From Pseudomonadota bacterium (lineage in GTDB: Bacteria > Pseudomonadota > Gammaproteobacteria > Burkholderiales > Burkholderiaceae_C), in contig JAJZEC010000008.1 in the NCBI GenBank assembly GCA_021805825.1, forward strand, positions 27,178 to 91,177: a DNA stretch of 64,000 nucleotides, in the 5' to 3' direction. The notes beneath the pieces were generated by a model. It did no database searches, was not told where the DNA came from, and saw only the letters and a program-made list of their open reading frames with translations. Of this stretch, positions 35,884 to 47,082 are shown in pieces; positions within the stretch are counted from its first letter, which is position 1; each line of letters starts with the position of its first letter. A program made the position numbers and the translations under genes.

Positions 35884-36144
35884 ATGTGGATTCTGCTTGT
35901 CGCCGTGGTGCTGCTGGGACTGAAGCTGGAGGCCGTCGGGCCCTTCGCCACGCTGTCCTGGTGGTGGATTTTCATTCCCCTCGGGGTGTTGTTCCTGTGG
36001 TGGGAAATCATCGACCCGATGTTCGGGGTTTCGCAGCGGCGCGCGATGCGCAAGCTGGAGCAGCGCCAGGGCGAGCGCGCGCAGCGCGCGCGCCATCGCC
36101 TGGGCCTGCGCGCGCCGGCCGCGCAGGATCGCAGCAAACGCTGA
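35884..36144 (+). CDS. Small Trp-rich membrane protein
   Basis: 86 residues; AGGAGA lies upstream. Two membrane segments (WILLVAVVLLGLKLEAVG and WWWIFIPLGVLFLWWEII) are followed by a basic Arg/Gln tail. It fits the small Trp-rich protein family that I associate with Burkholderiales (TIGR04438 as I remember it). Function unknown. It lies 350 bases upstream of the glycine riboswitch and is probably separately transcribed. Confidence 0.75.
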   Translation: MWILLVAVVLLGLKLEAVGPFATLSWWWIFIPLGVLFLWWEIIDPMFGVSQRRAMRKLEQRQGERAQRARHRLGLRAPAAQDRSKR

Positions 36145-36212
36145 GCCGCCGCCGGCGCTGCCGCGCATGCGGGGATGCCTGCCCCCGCGCGATTGGGATA
36201 CACTGCGCGCGG

Positions 36213-36445
36213 TCAGGAGAGTGCCTGGCGCAGGCGCAGATGCCGCGCGTCAGGCCGCCGAAGGCGTAAGCAGGCGGTGCGGCGCTGAGGCCGGATCGCC
36301 GGGCGTATCGCGCAGGCAACAGGACTGACGGGATCCCGCATCGGGATTCACCTCACTGGAGAGCGGCGCCGCGCTGCGGCGTCCACCGAAGGGGCAAGCC
36401 CGGCGCAGGCCGGGTCAATCTCTCAGGTACCAAGGACAGCGGGGG
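36213..36445 (+). ncRNA. Tandem glycine riboswitch
   Basis: Two aptamers in a row. The first starts at AGGAGAG (36215) and has CCGCCGAAGGCGTAAGCA and CAGGCAACAGGACTGAC. The second starts at TGGAGAG (36357) and has CCACCGAAGGGGCAAGCC, TCTCAGGTACCAAGGACAGC and a short linker. These are the conserved blocks of glycine-binding riboswitches. The element ends about 50 bases before the gcvT GTG, where it should turn on the cleavage operon when glycine is plentiful. It accounts for most of the gap from 36145 to 36496. Confidence 0.93.
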
Positions 36446-36496
36446 CCGGGGCAGCGGACATGGGGACGCTGCGTTCTTTGGTCCAGGGAGCCTCGC

Positions 36497-37675
36497 GTGT
36501 CCGATCCAACCTCCGCCACCACGGCCGAACTGCAGCGCACGCCGCTGCACGATCTGCACCTGAGCCTCGGCGCCCGCATGGTGCCTTTCGCCGGCTACTC
36601 GATGCCCCTGCAATATGGCGCGGGGATCGTCGCCGAGCACCGGCACACCCGCGCCGCGGCCTCGCTGTTCGACGTATCCCACATGGGCCAGCTGTGGCTG
36701 CGCGGTGCGCAGGCGGCGCAGGCGCTGGAAAGCCTGCTGCCGATCGACGTGCAGGGGCTGGCCTCGGGGCGCCAGCGCTATGGCCTGCTGCTCGACGCCG
36801 GTGGGGGCATCCTCGACGATCTGATGCTGTCGCATCGCCCGCGCAGCGGCGAGGTCGGTGCGCCCGACGAATACTTCCTGGTCGTCAATGCCGCGCGCAA
36901 GCAGCACGACCTCGACTGGCTGCGGGGACACCTGGGCGCGCGCTGCACCGTCGAGCCGCTGCAGCGCCAGGCCCTGCTGGCGCTGCAGGGCCCGCAGGCG
37001 GCGCAGGCCCTGCAGCAGCTGCTGCCCGGGGTGGCGGGCATGCGCTTCATGGACACGGCCTGGACCCAGCTGCCGGCCAGCGTCGGTTCCGCCTGGGTGT
37101 TCCTCAGCCGCAGCGGGTACACCGGCGAGGACGGTTTCGAGATCTCGGTTCCAGGCGCCCATGCCGCGGCGCTGGCGCGCGCGCTGCTCGAGCTGCCCGG
37201 GGTCGCGCCGGCCGGGCTGGGCGCGCGCGACACCTTGCGCCTGGAGGCAGGTCTGTGCCTATACGGCCACGATATCGACACCACGACGACTCCGGTGCAG
37301 GCGGGCCTGCAATGGTCGATCCAGACGGTGCGCAGGCGCGGCGGCGCGCGCGCCGGGGGTTTTCCCGGCGCCGAGGTCGTGCTGGCCCAGCTCGACGACC
37401 CTTCCGGCCTCGGGCGCGTGCGCGTCGGGCTGCGCGGCCTGCAGCGCGCCCCCGTGCGCGAAGGCACGGAGCTGCGCGACGCCGCGGGCCTAGCGATCGG
37501 CAGCGTGACCAGCGGCGCGCTGACTCCGAGCGCCGACGCGGCGATCGCGATGGGCTACGTCGAGCCCCGGCTGAGCGCCGCGGGCAGTGAACTGCTGGCC
37601 GTCGTGCGCGGCAAGCTGCTTGCGATGCAGGTGGTGTCGATGCCTTTCGTCGCCCACCGCTACGCCCGTGCCTGA
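36497..37675 (+). CDS. gcvT: Aminomethyltransferase (glycine cleavage T protein)
   Basis: 392 residues from GTG 36497 with CAGGGAG upstream. Transfers the methylene group from the lipoyl arm of H protein to tetrahydrofolate. Seen: HLSLGARMVPFAGYSMPLQY, SLFDVSHMGQL, GYTGEDGFEIS, LGARDTLRLEAGLCLYGHD. It is slightly longer than the E. coli protein because of a loop around RSGEVGAPDEY. First gene of the riboswitch-controlled operon. Confidence 0.96.
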   Translation: MSDPTSATTAELQRTPLHDLHLSLGARMVPFAGYSMPLQYGAGIVAEHRHTRAAASLFDVSHMGQLWLRGAQAAQALESLLPIDVQGLASGRQRYGLLLDAGGGILDDLMLSHRPRSGEVGAPDEYFLVVNAARKQHDLDWLRGHLGARCTVEPLQRQALLALQGPQAAQALQQLLPGVAGMRFMDTAWTQLPASVGSAWVFLSRSGYTGEDGFEISVPGAHAAALARALLELPGVAPAGLGARDTLRLEAGLCLYGHDIDTTTTPVQAGLQWSIQTVRRRGGARAGGFPGAEVVLAQLDDPSGLGRVRVGLRGLQRAPVREGTELRDAAGLAIGSVTSGALTPSADAAIAMGYVEPRLSAAGSELLAVVRGKLLAMQVVSMPFVAHRYARA

Positions 37676-37736
37676 AGGCGCCCCGGCGCAAGCGCCCCAT
37701 TCTCCATCTCCCTCCACCCCGATCCGGAGTTCCGCC

Positions 37737-38111
37737 ATGAGCACCAAGTACACCCCCGACCACGAATGGGTTCGCCAGGAAGACGACGGCACCCTGACCG
37801 TGGGCATCACCGCGCATGCGCAGGATGCGCTGGGCGACGTCGTGTTCGTCGAGCTCCCGGCGCCGGGGCGCGACATCGCGGCGCGCGAAGCCGCCGCGGT
37901 GGTGGAGTCGGTGAAGGCCGCCGCCGATGTGTACATGCCGATGGGCGGGCAGATCGTTGCCGTCAACGATGCGCTGGTCGCCGATCCGGCGCTGGCCAAT
38001 ACCGACCCGCAGGGCGCCGGCTGGTTCTTCCGGCTGCGTCCGTCGAGCGCTGCCGATTTCGACTCCCTGCTCGACCAGGCCGCCTACGACCAGCTGCTCG
38101 CCGGCGCCTGA
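37737..38111 (+). CDS. gcvH: Glycine cleavage H protein
   Basis: 124 residues. Carries the lipoyl arm that shuttles between the P, T and L proteins. The lipoylated lysine is in VVESVKAAADVYMP; KYTPDHEWVR and GITAHAQDALGDVVFVELP are typical. The start ATG 37737 has GGAG nearby. It lies between gcvT and gcvP, as in most Proteobacteria. Confidence 0.97.
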   Translation: MSTKYTPDHEWVRQEDDGTLTVGITAHAQDALGDVVFVELPAPGRDIAAREAAAVVESVKAAADVYMPMGGQIVAVNDALVADPALANTDPQGAGWFFRLRPSSAADFDSLLDQAAYDQLLAGA

Positions 38112-38201
38112 GGCGCCGCGGCCCGAATTTCCCGACGCACCTTGCCATCGGCAGGCCGGCCGGCGCCTCGGCGCGGCCGCCGAACCCGGAGCCCGCGCAC
38201 C

Positions 38202-41111
<2,910 letters not shown>

Positions 41112-41162
41112 AGGTGGGCCGGGGCGGCCCGGCCCCGGGGGCGGGCCATGACCGGCAGTCCG

Positions 41163-42227
41163 CTACTCCACGACGATGCCCGGCGCGCCCCGCTGCAGGC
41201 GGCCGATGGGCGCGGCGTCGGCGAAGCCCTCGGCGGCGAACACCTCGAGCACCCGCGGCAGCGCCGCAGGGTCGCAGCTCACGAGCAGGCCGCCGGAGGT
41301 CTGCGGGTCGGTCAGCAGGCTCTGCGCCAGATCGTCGGCGCACTCGAGCCGAACCTCCGCGCCGTAGCTTTCCCAGTTGCGCCGCGAGGCCCCGGTGAGC
41401 AGGCCGGCGGCGGCCAGTTCGCGCACCCCCGGCAGCAAGGGCACGGCGTCGGCGCGGATGCGCGCGGCCAGACCCGAACCGCGGCAGACCTCGAGGGCGT
41501 GGCCGAGCAGGCCGAATCCGGTGACATCGGTGAGTGCGTGCACGCCGTCGATCTGTGCCAGCAGCGGGCCCGGAGTATTCAGGCGGGTGGTGCTGGCTAC
41601 CAGGGCGCGGTAGCCGGCGGCGTCCAGGCGATCCTTCTTCAGCGCCGCCGAATAGATGCCCACGCCCAGCGGCTTGCCCAGCACCAGCAGATCGCCATCG
41701 CGCGCGTCGCGGTTGCGACGGATGCGCGCGGGCGCACCGAGGCCGATCACGGCCAGGCCGTAGATCGGTTCCACCGAATCGATCGAATGCCCGCCGGCGA
41801 CCACCACGCCGGCGCGCGCGCAGGCCTGCTGGCCGCCGCGCAGGATGTCGCCGATGGTCTGCGGCGGCAGCACGCCCACCGGCATGCCGACGATGGCCAG
41901 CGCCAGCACCGGGCGCGCGCCCATCGCGTAGACATCGGAAATCGCATTGGTCGCCGCGATCATCCCGAAGTCGACCGGGTCATCGACGATGGGCATGAAG
42001 AAGTCGGTGGTGGCGACCAGCGCCTGGTGTTCGTCGAGCTGCCAGACCGCGGCGTCGTCGGCGGTCTCGGTGCCCACCAGCAGCTGCGGGGGGACGGTCT
42101 GCGCGAGCTGCTGGCGCAGGATGTCCTGCAGCAACGCGGGGGCGATCTTGCAGCCGCAGCCTCCGCCGTGCGAAAGCGAGGTCAGGCGGGGCACGGTCGC
42201 GGGTTTGTGCTCGGGGGATTCGGACAT
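41163..42227 (-). CDS. selD: Selenide, water dikinase
   Basis: 354 residues. Makes selenophosphate from selenide and ATP, for selenocysteine or 2-selenouridine. The active site is HGGGCGCKI with Cys24 and Lys27; the redox residue is a plain cysteine codon, not UGA. TTDFFMPIVDDPVDFG and the later GFGLLGHALEV and DPQTSGGLLVSC are family hallmarks. No selA, selB or selU is present in the window. It lies convergent to gcvP. Confidence 0.96.
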   Translation of the reverse strand: MSESPEHKPATVPRLTSLSHGGGCGCKIAPALLQDILRQQLAQTVPPQLLVGTETADDAAVWQLDEHQALVATTDFFMPIVDDPVDFGMIAATNAISDVYAMGARPVLALAIVGMPVGVLPPQTIGDILRGGQQACARAGVVVAGGHSIDSVEPIYGLAVIGLGAPARIRRNRDARDGDLLVLGKPLGVGIYSAALKKDRLDAAGYRALVASTTRLNTPGPLLAQIDGVHALTDVTGFGLLGHALEVCRGSGLAARIRADAVPLLPGVRELAAAGLLTGASRRNWESYGAEVRLECADDLAQSLLTDPQTSGGLLVSCDPAALPRVLEVFAAEGFADAAPIGRLQRGAPGIVVE

Positions 42228-42282
42228 GGCAGTGGATGGGGTGCGGGGTGCAAGCGGACACCGGGACGATGCCCACGCGTGC

Positions 42283-43155
42283 TCAGCGCCATTGTTCGCA
42301 ATGGTCGAGGAAACGCTGCAGGCCCGGAGAAAGAACCTTGCGGCGGGGGAGAATGCGGAACAGCATGCGGCGCAGGCGGGGTAGGGCGCTATCGACCCGC
42401 AGCAGGCGGCCGCTGTCCAGCCAGTCCTGCACCACGCGCAACGACAGGCAGCTCAGGCCCATGCCCTCGGCGACCGCGCGCTTGATGCCTTCGGAATTCC
42501 CCAGGTGCATGGTCGAGCCGAAGGCTCCCAGGTGCGGCAGCAGCAGGGAGTCCACGGTTTCGCGGGTTCCCGAACCGGGCTCGCGCAGGATCCAGCGCGC
42601 AGCGGCCAGCGCGCCGACGCTGGTTGGCTGCCGCGCCAGCGGATGGCCTGGGGCGGCGACCACGCACAGCTCGTCTTCCAGCCACGGGCGCACCTCGAGC
42701 TCGGGATGGTGGCAGGAGCCTTCGATGAAACCCACGTCGACGCGGTAGGTGGCCACGGCCTCGACGACCTCGCGGGTATTTTCCACCTCGAGTTCGAGTT
42801 GCGCCAGCGGCCAGCGGCGCTGGAAGGCGCCGAGCAGCGCAGGCATCATGTAGCTGCCGACGGTCGTGCTGGCGCCCACGCGCAACGCGCTGGCGCCGTC
42901 ATCGAAGAGATGCTCGATCTCGCGCAGCTGGTCGAGCACCGCGCGCGCGCTCGGCAGCAGCAGCCGGCCGCTGTCGTTGAGCACCACGCGCTTGCCGACG
43001 CGGTCGAAGACCTTGGTGCCGAGCTGGCTCTCCAGTTCGCCCAGTGCGGCGCTGACCGCCGATTGCGACATCGACAGATCCCGGCCCGCCTCGGTCGTGC
43101 TGCCGGTGCGTGCGACAGCGACCATCACATCGAGTTGGCGAAGGGTCAGTCTCAT
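42283..43155 (-). CDS. LysR-family transcriptional regulator
   Basis: 290 residues from ATG 43155. N-terminal winged helix-turn-helix (RLTLRQLDVMVAVARTGSTT and SMSQSAVSAALGELESQLG), then the periplasmic-binding-like effector domain with VGASTTVGSYMMPALLGAF. The type is close to CysB/CbbR-like regulators of sulfur or carbon functions, but the target is not evident. It follows selD's start on the same strand and faces iscR. Two direct repeats of TTGATCAG lie in its promoter region. Confidence 0.88.
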   Translation of the reverse strand: MRLTLRQLDVMVAVARTGSTTEAGRDLSMSQSAVSAALGELESQLGTKVFDRVGKRVVLNDSGRLLLPSARAVLDQLREIEHLFDDGASALRVGASTTVGSYMMPALLGAFQRRWPLAQLELEVENTREVVEAVATYRVDVGFIEGSCHHPELEVRPWLEDELCVVAAPGHPLARQPTSVGALAAARWILREPGSGTRETVDSLLLPHLGAFGSTMHLGNSEGIKRAVAEGMGLSCLSLRVVQDWLDSGRLLRVDSALPRLRRMLFRILPRRKVLSPGLQRFLDHCEQWR

Positions 43156-43368
43156 TGGTTTTTCAGATTGATCAGATTCTAAGCGACTGAATCGTCGTTT
43201 GATCAGCGAGGGATCCCGTTGCGCGGATCTGCAAAAAACCTCGATATACCAATAACTTGTCACTCCACTGTGGTCTTTGGGGAACCAAGCCACGCGGCGC
43301 GACTCTTATCGACTCGAGGCCCTGTTTGTGACAGAAAGCGACGATATGTTGCCGTATGCACGAACAGG
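43156..43368. other. LysR-iscR intergenic region with spaced TTGATCAG repeats
   Basis: The gap between the two divergent genes is 348 bases; the iscR-proximal part is annotated separately. TTGATCAG occurs at 43168-43175 and 43199-43206, 31 bases apart or about three helical turns, close to the LysR gene start. They are candidate autoregulatory sites. I see nothing else in the stretch. Confidence 0.4.
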
Positions 43369-43393
43369 GAAGTTGACGAAATCAGTCGGGTTT
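43369..43393 (+). promoter_or_regulatory. IscR type 1 site A
   Basis: Matches the IscR [2Fe-2S] consensus core: GTTGAC, A/T-rich centre, CAGTCGGG. It overlaps the -35 box of the iscR promoter. Confidence 0.75.
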
Positions 43394-43401
43394 TCTAAAA
43401 T
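43373..43401 (+). promoter_or_regulatory. Sigma-70 promoter of the isc operon
   Basis: TTGACG at 43373-43378, a 17-base spacer and TAAAAT at 43396-43401 (five of six in both boxes). It is flanked and overlapped by two IscR sites. Transcription would start near 43408, 96 bases before iscR. Confidence 0.85.
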
Positions 43402-43423
43402 CCCGACTGAATTCGTCAGGTAT
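43399..43423 (+). promoter_or_regulatory. IscR type 1 site B
   Basis: 22 of 25 positions fit the type 1 consensus as I recall it (CCCGACTGAATTCGTCAGGTAT). It covers the end of the -10 box and the start site, the repressing position. Confidence 0.8.
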
Positions 43424-43503
43424 TGCGCGGCGCGGCCCGCGGCCTGGGCGACACCCGTCCGAGGCTTCTGCAGGCGGCTGCGCTCGCACACTTGGAGAGC
43501 ACC

Positions 43504-44040
43504 ATGAGACTGACGACCAAAGGAAGATTTGCCGTCACTGCAATGATCGACGTGGCGATGCGCCAGCACCTGGGTCCGGTGACCCTCGCCAGCATCAGCC
43601 AGCGCCAGCGCATCTCCCTTTCGTACCTGGAGCAGTTGTTCGGCAAGCTCCGCCGGCACGAACTGGTGGAGTCGGTGCGCGGGCCCGGCGGTGGTTACAG
43701 CCTGGCGCGGCGGCCGGAGGACATCTCGATCGCCGATGTGATCATCGCGGTGGACGAGCCTCTGGACGCCACGCAGTGCGGTGGCAAGTCGAATTGCCAG
43801 GGGGAAGGGGTCGATGGCCGCTGCATGACCCACGATCTCTGGGCTGCGTTGAACACCCGGATGGTCGAGTTCCTCGATTCGGTGAACCTCAAGGCGATGG
43901 TCGAGCAGAACCTTGCGCAGGGGGTGTCGATCGAGCAGACCGCGGTCATCCGCAAGCCGGTGTCGCCGTTGCCCGCGGTCAAGCCGGCCAAGGTGCGGGC
44001 GCCGAACTCGGTGTTCAACCTGGCGCAGAACCTGGCCTGA
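43504..44040 (+). CDS. iscR: Iron-sulfur cluster regulator IscR
   Basis: 178 residues. Rrf2-type winged helix (MRLTTKGRFAVTAMIDVAM, SLSYLEQLFGKLRRHELV, GPGGGYSLAR) with the cluster ligands Cys92, Cys98, Cys107 and His110. The three-residue insertion before the third Cys differs from E. coli, where it is Cys104. [2Fe-2S]-IscR represses its own operon, and the two type 1 sites at the promoter match that. First gene of the isc operon. Confidence 0.96.
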   Translation: MRLTTKGRFAVTAMIDVAMRQHLGPVTLASISQRQRISLSYLEQLFGKLRRHELVESVRGPGGGYSLARRPEDISIADVIIAVDEPLDATQCGGKSNCQGEGVDGRCMTHDLWAALNTRMVEFLDSVNLKAMVEQNLAQGVSIEQTAVIRKPVSPLPAVKPAKVRAPNSVFNLAQNLA

Positions 44041-44278
44041 GTGTTTTCGGGGCTGCTTGCAGGGCGCGAGCCCCGCGGGCAGCTCCGGATGGCTGCTTGG
44101 CCTGCAGTCCGTGCGATCGTGATAACCACGTTGCGTCCAAGGGTGTTCAGTTAGCACACAATGAGTGCCCGGGTAGCGCAAGATGGAAGCAAATGAAAGC
44201 GGATAGAAGAAGATAGATCCTGGTAGACCCAGGCAAAGCCACAGATAGCGAGAGCCGAAAGCGTACTTGTCCTCGATC
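44041..44278 (+). other. iscR-iscS intergenic region, A-rich with a hairpin
   Basis: 238 bases. From about 44181 the composition turns A/G-rich (GGAAGCAAATGAAAGCGG, then GATAGAAGAAGATAG), unlike the surroundings. CCTGG-TAGAC-CCAGG forms a perfect small hairpin at 44219-44233. In other bacteria this gap is where post-transcriptional control separates iscR from iscSUA. I see no coding sequence and no clear promoter. Confidence 0.5.
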
Positions 44279-45499
44279 ATGCCCACCACACCTCATTTCC
44301 CGATCTACATGGACTACGGAGCGACCACCCCGGTCGATCCGCGCGTCGTCGAAGCCATGATTCCCTGGCTGTATGAGCACTTCGGCAATCCCGCGTCGCG
44401 CAGCCATGCCTGGGGATGGGAGGCCGAGGAGGCCGTCGAGCGCGCGCGCTTCCAGGTCGCCGAACTGGTGCACTGCGACCCCCGTGAACTGGTATGGACC
44501 TCCGGCGCCACCGAGTCGATCAACCTCGCGCTGAAGGGCGCGGCGCATTTCTACCAGGGCCGTGGGAAGCACATCATCACCTTGCGCACCGAGCACAAAG
44601 CCACGCTCGATACCTGCCGCGAGCTCGAGCGCCAGGGTTTCGAAGTCAGCTATCTCGATGTCGAGGCGGACGGCCTGCTCGACCTCGACCGCTTCCGCAA
44701 GGCGCTGCGCCCGGACACCATCCTGGCCTCGATCCTGCTGGTGAACAACGAAATCGGGGTGATCCAGGACGTCGGCGCGATCGGTGCGGTGTGCCGCGAG
44801 CGTGGCATCCTGCTGCATGTCGATGGCGCGCAGGCCACCGGGAAGGTCGCGATCGACCTGCGGGACAGCCCGATCGACCTGATGAGCCTGGCTTCGCACA
44901 AGACCTATGGCCCGAAGGGCATTGGCGCGCTGTTCGTGCGCCGCAGGCCCCGCGTGCGCATCGAGGCGCAGATGCACGGCGGCGGGCACGAGCGCGGCAT
45001 GCGCTCGGGAACGCTGCCCACCCACCAGATCGTCGGCATGGGCGAGGCCTACCGCATCGCCCGGCTGGAGATGGGCAGCGAGATCGAACGCGTGCGGATG
45101 CTGCAGGCGCGACTGCTCGACGGCCTGGCGGGAATCGAAGAGGTCTATATCAACGGCAGCCTGGAGCGCCGGGTGCCGCACAATGTGAACGCAAGCTTCA
45201 ATTTCGTCGAGGGGGAGTCCCTGATCATGGCGCTGAAGGGCATTGCCGTATCGAGCGGATCGGCCTGCACCTCGGCCAGTCTGGAGCCGTCCTACGTGCT
45301 TCGGGCGCTGGGGCGCAGCGACGAACTCGCGCACTCCTCGCTGCGCATGACCATCGGACGTTTCAGCACGGTCGAGCAGATCGATCAGGCAGTGGCCCTG
45401 CTGAAGGAAAAGGTCGGCAAGCTGCGTGAACTGTCTCCGTTGTGGGAGATGCACCAGGACGGAGTCGATCTGAACACCATCCAGTGGGCCGCGCACTGA
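44279..45499 (+). CDS. iscS: Cysteine desulfurase IscS
   Basis: 406 residues. PLP enzyme that takes sulfur from cysteine for clusters, thio-modified tRNA and cofactors. The PLP lysine is in [17 protein letters not shown] and the persulfide cysteine in [15 protein letters not shown]. The start ATG 44279 lacks a clear Shine-Dalgarno; an in-frame TTG at 44267 is less likely. It follows iscR after an unusual 238-base gap and precedes iscU by 46 bases. Confidence 0.97.
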   Translation: MPTTPHFPIYMDYGATTPVDPRVVEAMIPWLYEHFGNPASRSHAWGWEAEEAVERARFQVAELVHCDPRELVWTSGATESINLALKGAAHFYQGRGKHIITLRTEHKATLDTCRELERQGFEVSYLDVEADGLLDLDRFRKALRPDTILASILLVNNEIGVIQDVGAIGAVCRERGILLHVDGAQATGKVAIDLRDSPIDLMSLASHKTYGPKGIGALFVRRRPRVRIEAQMHGGGHERGMRSGTLPTHQIVGMGEAYRIARLEMGSEIERVRMLQARLLDGLAGIEEVYINGSLERRVPHNVNASFNFVEGESLIMALKGIAVSSGSACTSASLEPSYVLRALGRSDELAHSSLRMTIGRFSTVEQIDQAVALLKEKVGKLRELSPLWEMHQDGVDLNTIQWAAH

Positions 45500-45545
45500 G
45501 CGATCCGGGCAGCGGTTTGACCATCAGCTATCAGGAGAGAACATC

Positions 45546-45974
45546 ATGGCATACAGCGACAAGGTCATCGACCACTACGAGAACCCGCGCAACGTCGGTT
45601 CCTTTGCGAAGGACGACCCCTCGGTGGGCACCGGCATGGTCGGTGCGCCGGCCTGCGGCGATGTGATGAAGCTGCAGATCAAGGTCAACGAGCAGGGAAT
45701 CATCGAGGACGCCCGCTTCAAGACCTACGGCTGCGGCTCGGCGATCGCGTCGTCCTCGCTGGTCACCGAGTGGGTCAAGGGCAAGTCCCTGGACGATGCG
45801 CTGCAGATTCGCAACACCCACATCGCCGAGGAACTGGCGCTGCCGCCGGTGAAGATCCATTGTTCGATCCTTGCCGAGGACGCGATCAAGGCCGCTGTCG
45901 AGGACTACCGCAAGCACCACGCGGGAGCCGCAGCGCAGGTCGAGACCGTGCAGGCAGCCCAGGCCGCTGCCTGA
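45546..45974 (+). CDS. iscU: Iron-sulfur scaffold IscU
   Basis: 142 residues. The scaffold on which clusters are built. The three cysteine ligands are in [26 protein letters not shown] and [12 protein letters not shown]. The HscA recognition LPPVK motif precedes the last cysteine. AGGAGAG lies upstream. The C-terminal Ala/Val/Gln tail ([11 protein letters not shown]) is typical of betaproteobacterial IscU. Confidence 0.98.
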   Translation: MAYSDKVIDHYENPRNVGSFAKDDPSVGTGMVGAPACGDVMKLQIKVNEQGIIEDARFKTYGCGSAIASSSLVTEWVKGKSLDDALQIRNTHIAEELALPPVKIHCSILAEDAIKAAVEDYRKHHAGAAAQVETVQAAQAAA

Positions 45975-46003
45975 GGCGACGGACGCAAGCGGAGCGATTG
46001 GCA

Positions 46004-46327
46004 ATGTCGGTTACCCTGACGGAAAGCGCTGCAAGGCATGTGTCCAAATACCTCGGCCAGCGTGGCAAGGGCGTTGGCGTGCGCCTTGGGGTCAGAACCA
46101 GCGGTTGTTCGGGCCTGGCCTACAAGCTCGAATACGCCGACGAGGTCGCCCCCGAGGATCAGGTGTTCGAAAGCCATGGCGTGAAGGTACTGATCGATCC
46201 CCAGAGTCTGAGCTACCTGGACGGCACTGAGTTGGATTTCGTGCGGGAAGGCCTCCAGCAGGGATTCAAGTTCAACAACCCGAACGAACGCGACCGCTGT
46301 GGCTGTGGTGAGTCGTTCAGGATCTGA
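46004..46327 (+). CDS. iscA: A-type iron-sulfur carrier IscA
   Basis: 107 residues. HesB/IscA fold with the three conserved cysteines: [14 protein letters not shown] and DRCGCGESF. Carries clusters or iron from IscU to targets. Starts 29 bases after iscU and overlaps the possible starts of hscB. Confidence 0.97.
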   Translation: MSVTLTESAARHVSKYLGQRGKGVGVRLGVRTSGCSGLAYKLEYADEVAPEDQVFESHGVKVLIDPQSLSYLDGTELDFVREGLQQGFKFNNPNERDRCGCGESFRI

Positions 46328-47006
46328 ATTGCGCGCCGACCGTACCTTCCCGCCGGGCGGCGGGCTGGCTCGTCGCCTGGCCATCGAGCCCGAGCCCGAT
46401 CTGGCCTGCGCCAAGCTTCCCTGCGGCGCGCCGTCCTGCGGCGATCTCGCCTGCCCGGATCTGGCCGCAGACTATTTCGCCCTGTTCGACCTGCCGCAGC
46501 GTTTCGCGATCGACTCCGAGATGCTGGCCGCGGCATGGCGCAGGCTGCAGACCCTGGTGCACCCGGATCGTTTCGCAGGCGGCGGTGCGGCGCAGGCGCG
46601 GCTGGCGATGCAGTGGTCGACGCTGGTCAACACCGCCTACCGCACGCTGCGCGACCCGCTGGAACGCGCCGCGTACCTGTGCGCGTTGCGTGGCGCCTCG
46701 GTCGACGCCGAGCGCAACACGGCGATGCCGGCGGCCTTCCTCGGCGAGCAGATGCAGTGGCGCGAGCAGCTCGAAGAGGCGCGCGACGGCGGCGATGCCG
46801 GACAACTGCAGGCCTTGCAGGAAGAGGTCGACGAGCGTCGGGCCCAGGTTCTGGCGCGCCTGGCGCAACTGCTCGACGCTTCCACCGACCTTGCGCAGGC
46901 GGCGCACCAGGCCGCGGCCGAGGTGCGAGTCCTGATGTTCATCGACAAGTTCCGGCGCGACCTCGCCGCGCAATGCGCGCGCACGCCCTCGGGAGCGGCC
47001 GCCTGA
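46299..47006 (+). CDS. hscB: Co-chaperone HscB with Cys-rich N-terminal extension
   Basis: Up to 235 residues from GTG 46299, overlapping iscA; GTG 46305, GTG 46308 and TTG 46329 are other starts. The J-domain from about residue 58 has the HPD motif at 88-90, and the C-terminal helical domain that binds IscU follows. HscB delivers IscU to HscA and stimulates its ATPase. Most bacterial HscB proteins begin at the J-domain. Here about 57 residues precede it and hold Cys37, Cys42, Cys47 and Cys52, spaced exactly five apart. This resembles in idea, though not in spacing, the metal-binding N-terminus of eukaryotic HSCB. Confidence 0.9.
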   Translation: MAVVSRSGSELRADRTFPPGGGLARRLAIEPEPDLACAKLPCGAPSCGDLACPDLAADYFALFDLPQRFAIDSEMLAAAWRRLQTLVHPDRFAGGGAAQARLAMQWSTLVNTAYRTLRDPLERAAYLCALRGASVDAERNTAMPAAFLGEQMQWREQLEEARDGGDAGQLQALQEEVDERRAQVLARLAQLLDASTDLAQAAHQAAAEVRVLMFIDKFRRDLAAQCARTPSGAAA

Positions 47007-47082
47007 GGCGATCTCGCCCCCGTCCGCCGCCGCCTTCGCCTCCACCTTTCGCATGCGCGCCACGGGGTGCGCAGAACCCAGC

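Noticed and set aside
41163..42227. Selenocysteine in SelD
   Set aside because: The active-site codon is a normal cysteine TGC, with no in-frame TGA.
46329..46475. The Cys-rich segment as a separate small gene before hscB
   Set aside because: It is in the same frame as the J-domain with no stop between, and the overlap with iscA suits coupled translation of one longer HscB.
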